A DNA stretch of 7,041 nucleotides from Ignavibacteriales bacterium (GTDB taxonomy: Bacteria; Bacteroidota; Ignavibacteria; UBA10030; SZUA-254): NCBI GenBank assembly GCA_016207985.1, contig JACQYX010000050.1, forward strand, positions 1 to 7,041, written 5' to 3'. This document shows, one piece after another, positions 1-5,669 of the stretch (position 1 is the stretch's first letter; each line of letters starts with the position of its first letter). A program made the translations under genes and the position numbers. The notes beneath the pieces are model-generated. The model was not told where the DNA came from. It saw only the letters and a list, made by a program, of their open reading frames with translations, and searched no databases.

Positions 1-1734
1 ACTACCGCATTACTTGGTAACGATTTAAGCACCCTCCCCGATTATCCTGCTGAAATCCGTGCACCTGCAGGTACCTTGTTTGGTGTGAGCGGATTTCAGA
101 TTCACTTCGGATCGAAAGAAATCAGCACACCCGGCGATACATGCGATGTATTGGTTGCCATGAATCCCGCCGCTCTCAAAGTCAATCTTCGAAGCCTGCG
201 GGATGGCGGTATTAGAGTTGCCAATAAGGATGGATTCAACGAGAAAAATCTTATACTCGCCGGATACAATAAAAATCCTCTTGACGATGGCTCGCTCGAA
301 AAATATCAGGTGCATGCAGTCGACATCACAAAACTAACCACACTAACTATTCAGGATTTAGGACTCTCAACCAAACTTATCGAGCGGAGTAAAAATTTCT
401 TCGCTCTCGGAATGATGTACTGGATGTTTTCCCGCCCGATGGAATCGACCATAAAATGGATTCAAGAGAAATTCAAAAAAACTCCAGATATCGTTGAAGC
501 AAACATACGTGTATTGAAAGCAGGTTATGCGTACGGAGAAACAACCGAAATTTTTCTGGCACGTTACGAAGTAAAACCTGCCGATCTCCCGCCAGGCAGG
601 TACAGAAGCATCACTGGCAATGAAGCTACTGCGTGGGGTCTATTGGCTGCAGCCGCTAAATCGGGATTAGACCTTTTTCTCGGCAGTTATCCGATTACAC
701 CGGCGAGCGAAATATTGCACGAGTTATCGCGTCATAAAAATTTCCGAATTCGAACTTTTCAAGCGGAGGATGAAATCGCTGGTATTACATCGGCTATCGG
801 CGCTTCATACGGCGGTGCGATTGGTGTTACTACAACAAGTGGTCCCGGACTTGCACTAAAATCCGAAGCAATGGGTTTAGCCGTCATGCTTGAGCTTCCG
901 CTTGTCATCGTTGATGTTCAACGAAGTGGTCCAAGTACCGGACTGCCTACAAAAACCGAGCAGGCAGATTTACTTCAAGCCGTTCATGGAAGAAATAGTG
1001 AAGCCCCGATTCCTGTCATCGCTGCATGCACTCCTGCAGGTTCTTTCGATGCAGCATACGAAGCAATTCGATTAGCAATAAAATTTATGACACCTGTTAT
1101 TCTGCTAACAGACGGTTATCTCGCCAATGGAGCCGAACCTTGGTTGATACCTTCGATCAATTCGTTACCCGACATTCCAGTCAGATTTAGAACTGATCCG
1201 AATGGTTTTTTCCCATATCTGCGAGACGAAAAAACACTCACTCGCCCATGGGCAATCCCCGGGACTCCGGGGTTGGAACACCGGATCGGTGGTTTGGAAA
1301 AAGAGCATATCACCGGTAACGTCAGTTACGATCCGGAAAATCATGAATTCATGGTGAAGATGAGGCAAGAGAAAATAAATCGTATTGCCGACGATCTTCC
1401 GGCAGTAAAAGTCGATGGTGACGAAAGTGGCGAACTTTTAGTTGTCGGGTGGGGCGGCACATATGGTGCGATTAGAACTGCTGTCGAAAATAAAAGGAAA
1501 GAAGGAAAATCTGTTTCACATCTTCATTTAAAATACATCAACCCATTTCAGAAGAATGTAGGTGAAATTTTAAAGAACTTCAAACATATCCTCGTTCCAG
1601 AACTTAACCTTGGGCAACTTGCGCTTTTGCTTCAAGCAGAATATCTCATTCCTGTTATCCGACTAAATAAGGTTCAAGATTTGCCATTTAGAGCTATTGA
1701 AATAGAAACTAAAATCGATGAAATACTAAAGTGA
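1..1734 (+). CDS. korA: 2-oxoacid:ferredoxin oxidoreductase, fused gamma-alpha subunit (KorA), 5'-partial
   Basis: Catalyses, with KorB, the reversible CoA-dependent oxidative decarboxylation of a 2-oxoacid to acyl-CoA with reduction of ferredoxin in the cytoplasm; 2-oxoglutarate is the likeliest substrate, but the sequence alone does not exclude another 2-oxoacid. The frame is open to the left edge with no stop, and residues before the TTG at 76 (GNDLSTLPDYPAEIRAPAGT) are typical family sequence, so TTG 76 is not the start and the N-terminus lies outside. The 577 visible residues comprise a gamma domain (about 1-195), the pyrimidine-binding alpha domain from about 200 with YPITPASE at 230-237 and GPSTGLPTKTEQADL at about 311-325, and a C-terminal transketolase-like domain beginning near VVGWGGTYGAI. 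Usual length is about 600-620 residues, so only a few dozen are missing. The stop lies 3 bp before the GTG and 9 bp before the ATG of korB, indicating co-transcription. No ferredoxin-like delta subunit is encoded, as expected for the KorAB two-subunit type. Confidence 0.93.
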   Translation, partial: TTALLGNDLSTLPDYPAEIRAPAGTLFGVSGFQIHFGSKEISTPGDTCDVLVAMNPAALKVNLRSLRDGGIRVANKDGFNEKNLILAGYNKNPLDDGSLEKYQVHAVDITKLTTLTIQDLGLSTKLIERSKNFFALGMMYWMFSRPMESTIKWIQEKFKKTPDIVEANIRVLKAGYAYGETTEIFLARYEVKPADLPPGRYRSITGNEATAWGLLAAAAKSGLDLFLGSYPITPASEILHELSRHKNFRIRTFQAEDEIAGITSAIGASYGGAIGVTTTSGPGLALKSEAMGLAVMLELPLVIVDVQRSGPSTGLPTKTEQADLLQAVHGRNSEAPIPVIAACTPAGSFDAAYEAIRLAIKFMTPVILLTDGYLANGAEPWLIPSINSLPDIPVRFRTDPNGFFPYLRDEKTLTRPWAIPGTPGLEHRIGGLEKEHITGNVSYDPENHEFMVKMRQEKINRIADDLPAVKVDGDESGELLVVGWGGTYGAIRTAVENKRKEGKSVSHLHLKYINPFQKNVGEILKNFKHILVPELNLGQLALLLQAEYLIPVIRLNKVQDLPFRAIEIETKIDEILK

Positions 1735-1737
1735 GCG

Positions 1738-2793
1738 GTGATTATGAAACTCGTCGATAATTTGTTGAAAGATGCAGCTAAAATATCAATGAAAAAATAC
1801 ACACCTAAAGATTTTCAATCCGATCAAGACGTTCGATGGTGTCCAGGGTGTGGAGATTATTCGATACTCGCACAAGTTCAGAGAGTATTGCCTGAGCTTA
1901 AAATCCCGAAGCACAATCTTGTTTTTATCTCAGGGATCGGATGTTCAAGTCGTTTCCCATACTACCTGGATACATATGGATTCCACGGCATCCATGGACG
2001 CGCTGCATCGATTGCGAGTGGTTTGAAGATCGCACGACCCGACCTATCGGTATGGGTTACCACTGGCGATGGGGATGGCTTAAGTATCGGTGGGAATCAT
2101 TTCATCCACATATGCAGGCGAAACATCGATGTAAAGATTATTCTATTCAACAATCAGATTTACGGATTGACAAAAGGACAATATTCTCCCACCTCTGAAT
2201 TTGGGAAGATAACCAAATCAAGCCCTTATGGATCTCCCGATCATCCGTTCAATCCACTTTTGGTTGCACTCGGGGCTGAAGCCTCGTTCGTTGCACGAGG
2301 AATTGACAGGGATCCAAAATTATTACAACAAGTGATCCGAAGGGCAGCAGAACATAAAGGAACCTCATTCATCGAAGTATATCAAAACTGCAACGTATTT
2401 AACGATGGGGCTTTCTCAACCTTCACTGAAAAAGAAACAAAAGATGATAATGTCATCGTTCTCGAGCATGGTAAACCGATGATATTCGGTAAAGAAAAAG
2501 ATAAGGGTTTAAAGTTAGAAGGTTTTAAACCTGTAGTCGTCTCATTGAAAGATGGTGAGACATCGGTAAGCGAATTAATCGTTCATGACGAAAAAGATAC
2601 GATGCTTTCTTTCATCCTTGCAAGGATGTCGAATCTCCCAGAGCTCCCCAGACCAATCGGTGTGCTATACGCAGTTGAGCGTCCACGCTATGAAGAAGTT
2701 GTTATACAACAGATAAAAGATTCAATTCAAAAGCAAGGAGAAGGAAATTTAGAAACATTGTTGACGCATGGGGAAACCTGGGAGATACGATGA
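1738..2793 (+). CDS. korB: 2-oxoacid:ferredoxin oxidoreductase beta subunit (KorB)
   Basis: Partner of KorA; it carries the thiamine diphosphate and [4Fe-4S] cluster that pass electrons from the 2-oxoacid to ferredoxin. Counting from GTG 1738, the cluster cysteines expected for the family are visible: C35 and C38 in WCPGCGD, C69 in GIGCSS and C218 in QNCNVFNDGAF. The ThDP/Mg motif is GDGDGLSIGGN at 110-120 followed by LFNNQIYGLTKGQ at about 136-148. The C-terminal region, about 260-351, matches the tail of the KorB family, and the 351-residue length is normal. The start is uncertain: GTG 1738 gives the longest form, ATG 1744 two codons later is an equally good or better choice, and ATG 1789 would still keep all motifs. 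No strong Shine-Dalgarno precedes any of them, so translation may be coupled to korA. The gene sits directly behind korA. The assignment to 2-oxoglutarate rather than another oxoacid rests on family resemblance. Confidence 0.94.
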   Translation: MIMKLVDNLLKDAAKISMKKYTPKDFQSDQDVRWCPGCGDYSILAQVQRVLPELKIPKHNLVFISGIGCSSRFPYYLDTYGFHGIHGRAASIASGLKIARPDLSVWVTTGDGDGLSIGGNHFIHICRRNIDVKIILFNNQIYGLTKGQYSPTSEFGKITKSSPYGSPDHPFNPLLVALGAEASFVARGIDRDPKLLQQVIRRAAEHKGTSFIEVYQNCNVFNDGAFSTFTEKETKDDNVIVLEHGKPMIFGKEKDKGLKLEGFKPVVVSLKDGETSVSELIVHDEKDTMLSFILARMSNLPELPRPIGVLYAVERPRYEEVVIQQIKDSIQKQGEGNLETLLTHGETWEIR

Positions 2794-2867
2794 TACTTAT
2801 GAAAATACCACGTTCCGAGGGAGTTCCGCTCCCGAAGCAACTGAGATGCTCAGAATGTCATGAGTAG
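2790..2867 (+). CDS. possible 25-codon ORF overlapping the korB stop (doubtful)
   Basis: A short reading frame starts with the ATG of an ATGA overlap with the korB stop and ends at TAG 2865-2867. GGGAG at 2780-2784 lies 5 nt upstream and could serve as a ribosome-binding site. The predicted peptide is basic in its first half and ends CSECHE, a CxxCH pattern, but it has no signal peptide and is far too short for a cytochrome c. Much of the frame overlaps small hairpins, so the open frame may be accidental. I do not recognise the peptide. It is listed because overlap and a plausible ribosome-binding site are the only positional evidence for translation. Confidence 0.15.
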   Translation: MILMKIPRSEGVPLPKQLRCSECHE

Positions 2868-2892
2868 ACTTGTCCGCCTCTGGTGGAACTCA
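2811..2892. repeat. cluster of short palindromes between korB and nrnA
   Basis: Three small inverted repeats occur in a row: GGGAG/CTCCC (2819-2823, 2829-2833), CTGAG/CTCAG (2841-2845, 2849-2853) and TCCGCC/GGTGGA with one G-T pair (2873-2878, 2882-2887). In addition GAGTTCC at 2821-2827 can pair with GGAACTC at 2885-2891, enclosing the others. Positions 2868-2882 (ACTTGTCCGCCTCTG) recur exactly on the opposite strand at 5628-5642, suggesting a member of a dispersed palindromic family. No T-tract follows any stem, so it is not a classical intrinsic terminator, although the folded RNA could protect the korAB message 3' end. That role is inference. Confidence 0.5.
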
Positions 2893-2910
2893 CTCCCAAC
2901 GTGATAAATT

Positions 2911-2918
2911 TACATTTG
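2911..2918 (+). promoter_or_regulatory. candidate Bacteroidetes-type -7 element upstream of nrnA
   Basis: TACATTTG matches the TAnnTTTG consensus known for the primary sigma factor of Bacteroidetes and would place a transcription start about 35 nt before the nrnA ATG. The matching -33 TTG is absent at the usual spacing; the nearest upstream TTG, at 2870-2872, is too far away. Weak candidate. Confidence 0.2.
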
Positions 2919-2960
2919 ATAGGCGAGAAGGAATTTTCACCTTTTTTATTATATTTAGGT

Positions 2961-3952
2961 ATGGAAAATAAGATCGACATAATAAAAGAGATAATAAATC
3001 AGCACCATAAATTTGTAATAACGACACATGTCAATCCCGACGGTGATGCAATCGGCTGTGAACTTGCTCTCTTTTATTCTTTACATCAGTTGGAAAAAAA
3101 TGTAGTTATCATCAATCATAACGTAACACCGGATAATTATAGATGGTTAGATGCGGGCGACAGAATTCTCCACTTCATCCCCGAACTACATAGAGATTAT
3201 ATCCTCGATGCGGATGTATTATTCATCCTTGATGCAAACCAACCCGACCGCCTCGAAGTCTAGAGCCTTTTGTTAAGCAATCCAAAGCAATCAAGATCGT
3301 CATCGATCATCATCTCGATCCTCATCCTTTCGGCGACCAATATTTAATTGATGACGAAGCAACATCCACCGGTGAAATTTTGTTTAAACTTCTCAACCGA
3401 ATGGAAAATGTTGTTATCGATCGGGAGATCGCCGTTGCATTGTATACGGCAATCATGACGGACACCGGTTCATTCCGTTATCCTCGAACCGATTCCGAGA
3501 CTCATACAATTGCTGCTCATCTGATCAAGTGTGGCGCCGATCCAACTCAAAGCTTCGTTAACGTGTATGAAAATTGGACTTGCGGAAGAATGAGACTTTT
3601 AGGTGAAGCGCTCGATACACTGAAGACTGCCTATGATGGAAAGGTTGCTTACATCGTTTGTACCCAAAAAATGTTTAAAGAAACCGGAACAACGGAAGTC
3701 GAGACTGATAACTTTACAGTATATCCGATGAGTATTCAAGGTGTCTTGATTGGAATTCTATTCAACGAGCTATCCAATGGTGTTAAAATCAGTTTTCGTT
3801 CAAAGGGAAATATCCCAATCAATGAGCTTGCGAAAGAGTTCGGTGGGAACGGTCATCTGAATGCAGCTGGCGTACGCTTGTTCGATAAGAAATTGGAAGA
3901 AATTAGTCCACTAGTGATCGAGAGTGCTGGTAAGTATGTGAATATATTATAA
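2961..3952 (+). pseudogene. nrnA: DHH/DHHA1 phosphoesterase, NrnA-like (oligoribonuclease/pAp phosphatase), frameshifted
   Basis: The family degrades short RNA oligonucleotides and dephosphorylates 3'-phosphoadenosine 5'-phosphate (pAp) in the cytoplasm, using two metal ions bound by a DHH domain. Two reading frames each hold half of one protein. The first (ATG 2961 to TAG 3261-3263) carries H23 and NPDGDAIG with D27 and D29, and the ILDAN motif with D91. The second (frame open from 3233 to TAA 3952) carries IDHH at 3302-3313, TDTGSFRYPRT, and the DHHA1 signature GGNGHLNAAG near the C-terminus. Adding one base near 3257 yields a continuous protein of about 330 residues, normal for NrnA, with all metal-binding motifs intact. 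The start at 2961 fits the family N-terminus; the GTG at 2883 would add 26 residues translated from intergenic repeat sequence. Upstream SD is poor. The break is one base in otherwise well-conserved sequence, so an assembly or sequencing error or a very recent mutation is likely. Neither half alone should be active, because the metal site is divided. Confidence 0.85.
3252..3263 (+). other. frameshift site in nrnA
   Basis: The frame changes here from CTC GAA GTC TAG (Leu-Glu-Val-stop) to AGT CTA GAG CCT (Ser-Leu-Glu-Pro). Inserting one A after GAA would give Arg-Leu-Glu-Ser-Leu-Glu-Pro-Phe, as expected in the family. The new frame is open only from 3233, so the shift must lie between 3233 and 3260. 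There is no heptameric slippery sequence, which argues against programmed frameshifting. Confidence 0.8.
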
Positions 3953-3984
3953 CTGATCGGTTACGAAGTGGATTAGTGGAATAT

Positions 3985-4052
3985 TGGATGGATGAATGGA
4001 TGTTATTAATGTTGGATACCAGAAGCTGGACACTTGAGACTTGAATCTTGAA
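3985..4052 (+). repeat. microsatellite-like tandem repeats upstream of pepA
   Basis: The 135-bp spacer holds two degenerate tandem arrays. Four tetramers of the form RATG (GATG, GATG, AATG, GATG) lie at 3987-4002 within a TGGAT-rich stretch beginning near 3969. Three heptamers, ACTTGAG, ACTTGAA and TCTTGAA, lie at 4032-4052. They code for nothing evident and have no palindromic structure. I see no clear promoter in this spacer. Confidence 0.55.
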
Positions 4053-4074
4053 CCGTAAATCATGTACAACTTAG

Positions 4075-4079
4075 TAGGA
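4075..4079 (+). promoter_or_regulatory. ribosome-binding site of pepA
   Basis: TAGGA ends 8 nt before the ATG at 4088, followed by an A/T-rich spacer. It is the clearest Shine-Dalgarno in the window for a long gene and supports ATG 4088 as the pepA start. Confidence 0.5.
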
Positions 4080-4087
4080 TTTTTAAA

Positions 4088-5644
4088 ATGAAATTGACAG
4101 CATATAAATCTACACTGCGACAAGTGAAAGCCGATGCGGTTGCAGTATTCGTTTATGAGGATAAAAAAATATTCAAGGAACAGATAACATATCTTAAAAA
4201 ATTCCTCCACAACATCGAACAGATTATCGAGCTTGAGCATTTTAAGGGGAAGAAAGATGAAGTTCTATCAACAATAACACAGAAGAAAATAAACGCACCA
4301 CGACTCTACATTACAGGACTCGGTGAACGAAGCAGCCTGACACTCGAGCAGTACCGCCGATCAGCAGCAGCCGTTGCGAAAGAAGCACAAAAAGCTAAAG
4401 TTAAACATCTTGCATTTGACCTCCAAACAACTGAGGGAATTATAAACATCGACAATGATATCCGAAATATTGCACAGGCAATCGTTGAAGGTGCTGTCCT
4501 TTCTCTCTATAAATTCGATAAGTACATAACCGAGAAAAAAGACAACAGATCGAAAATATCAGAGGTTACGCTTATCAACGCCGATGAAAAAAGAGTTCGT
4601 GAAATCCAAAAAACATTAAAAGAGACACGGGTAATTTGCGAGGCAGTTAATTTTGCCCGAGATCTTGCAAATGCACCGAGTAACGAAATCTATCCAGAAT
4701 CGTTAGCAGAGAGGGCGAAACAATCGGCTGACCGGTATGGGTATCGTATCACAATATGGGATAAAAGGAAGATCGAAAGAGAAGGATTCGGTGGATTGCT
4801 CGCAGTCAATGCTGGAAGTGCTACAGAACCACGGTTCATCATTCTTGAACACAACGGGAGAGAAAAAAATCTAGACACGATCGTCCTCATCGGAAAAGGC
4901 ATAACATTCGATAGTGGCGGTATCTCGATCAAGCCATCAACTGGAATGGCTGAGATGAAGATGGATATGTCGGGTGCGGCAGCGGTGATCGGAACAATGG
5001 AAGCCACTACACGATTGAAGTTGCCCATCCATCTTGTCGGATTGATTCCTGCGACCGAAAATCTTCCCAGCGGCTCAGCGATGAAACCAGGTGATATCAT
5101 CAAACATTACGGCGGTACAACTTCTGAAGTTGATAATACCGACGCTGAAGGTAGACTTATTCTTGCAGACGTAATTGCATACGCCTCAGCCTTCAGACCA
5201 AAAGCCGTCATCGATTTGGCAACATTAACAGGCGCATGTGTTGTTGCACTTGGTCAACATGCCACCGGAATGTTCGGTAATGACGAAGAGTTAATGACAA
5301 AACTAAAAGCTGCAGGTGAAAAAACGTTTGAACGAGTATGGCAGTTACCGCTTTATGAAGAATACGAGAAGCAAATTAAGAGTGATGTTGCTGATGTGAA
5401 GAATGTCGGTGGCAAATGGGCGGGCGCGATTACCGCTGCTTGGTTTCTGAAAAAATTCATTCCGAAAGATCAAGAATATAAATGGGTTCATCTCGATATC
5501 GCCGGTACCGCAATACTCGAAGAAGCCCTACCCTACGCCCCAAAAGGCGGCTCCGGTGTCGGGGTGAGATTATTGATTGAGTTTCTCAAGAGCTGGAAAA
5601 AAAATAAGCTCCTTGCGAAGGTTTCCGCAGAGGCGGACAAGTAA
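4088..5644 (+). CDS. pepA: leucyl aminopeptidase, peptidase family M17 (PepA)
   Basis: Cytoplasmic dimetal aminopeptidase, usually hexameric in the family, that removes N-terminal residues from peptides during protein turnover. The N-terminal macrodomain-like region spans roughly residues 1-170. The catalytic domain follows, with NFARDLANAPSNE near 190-205. The metal-binding and catalytic residues are all present: K270 and D275 in GKGITFDSGG, K282 in ISIKP, D293 in MKMDMSGAA, and D352, E354 and R356 in NTDAEGRL. These positions coincide with the numbering of E. coli PepA, so the active site is complete. At 518 residues the protein is slightly longer than usual. The family end is reached at about GVRLLIEFLKSWK, and the last 15 or so residues (through LLAKVSAEADK) are encoded by an inverted repeat that also contains the TAA stop. 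The ATG is supported by TAGGA 8 nt upstream. The gene lies 135 bp behind nrnA on the same strand and is convergent with the secreted-protein gene, so it may have its own promoter, though none is obvious. DNA-binding roles known for E. coli PepA cannot be inferred here. Confidence 0.96.
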   Translation: MKLTAYKSTLRQVKADAVAVFVYEDKKIFKEQITYLKKFLHNIEQIIELEHFKGKKDEVLSTITQKKINAPRLYITGLGERSSLTLEQYRRSAAAVAKEAQKAKVKHLAFDLQTTEGIINIDNDIRNIAQAIVEGAVLSLYKFDKYITEKKDNRSKISEVTLINADEKRVREIQKTLKETRVICEAVNFARDLANAPSNEIYPESLAERAKQSADRYGYRITIWDKRKIEREGFGGLLAVNAGSATEPRFIILEHNGREKNLDTIVLIGKGITFDSGGISIKPSTGMAEMKMDMSGAAAVIGTMEATTRLKLPIHLVGLIPATENLPSGSAMKPGDIIKHYGGTTSEVDNTDAEGRLILADVIAYASAFRPKAVIDLATLTGACVVALGQHATGMFGNDEELMTKLKAAGEKTFERVWQLPLYEEYEKQIKSDVADVKNVGGKWAGAITAAWFLKKFIPKDQEYKWVHLDIAGTAILEEALPYAPKGGSGVGVRLLIEFLKSWKKNKLLAKVSAEADK

Positions 5645-5656
5645 ACCTTCGCAAGG
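5597..5656 (-). terminator. probable intrinsic terminator of the T9SS-cargo gene
   Basis: Read on the minus strand, the gene's stop at 5670-5672 is followed by a perfect 14-bp stem (5656-5643 with 5624-5611) and then AGCTTATTTTTTTT, the complement of the A-run at 5597-5604. Stem plus T-tract resembles a rho-independent terminator, though the T-run starts a few bases after the stem and the 18-nt loop is long. On the plus strand no T-tract follows the stem, so it would be at best a weak terminator for pepA. Confidence 0.45.
5611..5656. repeat. nested palindromic element overlapping the pepA 3' end
   Basis: CCTTGCGAAGGTTT at 5611-5624 and AAACCTTCGCAAGG at 5643-5656 are perfect inverted copies. 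Between them TCCGC (5624-5628) and GCGGA (5633-5637) can form an inner stem with loop AGAG. The core CAGAGGCGGACAAGT at 5628-5642 is the exact reverse complement of 2868-2882. The element includes the last codons and stop of pepA and most likely belongs to a dispersed REP-like family of this genome. Family membership is inferred from only two partial copies in the window. Confidence 0.65.
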
Positions 5657-5669
5657 ATATAATAAAAGT

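Noticed and set aside
2883..2960. GTG 2883 as start of the DHH protein
   Set aside because: The extra 26 residues come from the palindromic spacer and do not resemble the family N-terminus; ATG 2961 begins exactly where family similarity begins.
3233..3263. Programmed -1 frameshifting to produce full-length NrnA
   Set aside because: No X-XXY-YYZ slippery heptamer or clear downstream stimulatory stem is visible, and NrnA is not known to be made by recoding; a one-base deletion or sequencing error is simpler.
3985..4052. CRISPR-like array
   Set aside because: Units are only 4 and 7 nt, contiguous and degenerate, without spacers.
4690..5103. Minus-strand open frame of 137 codons inside pepA
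   Set aside because: It lies opposite the conserved catalytic region of PepA and its product shows no recognisable domain; a shadow of the real gene.
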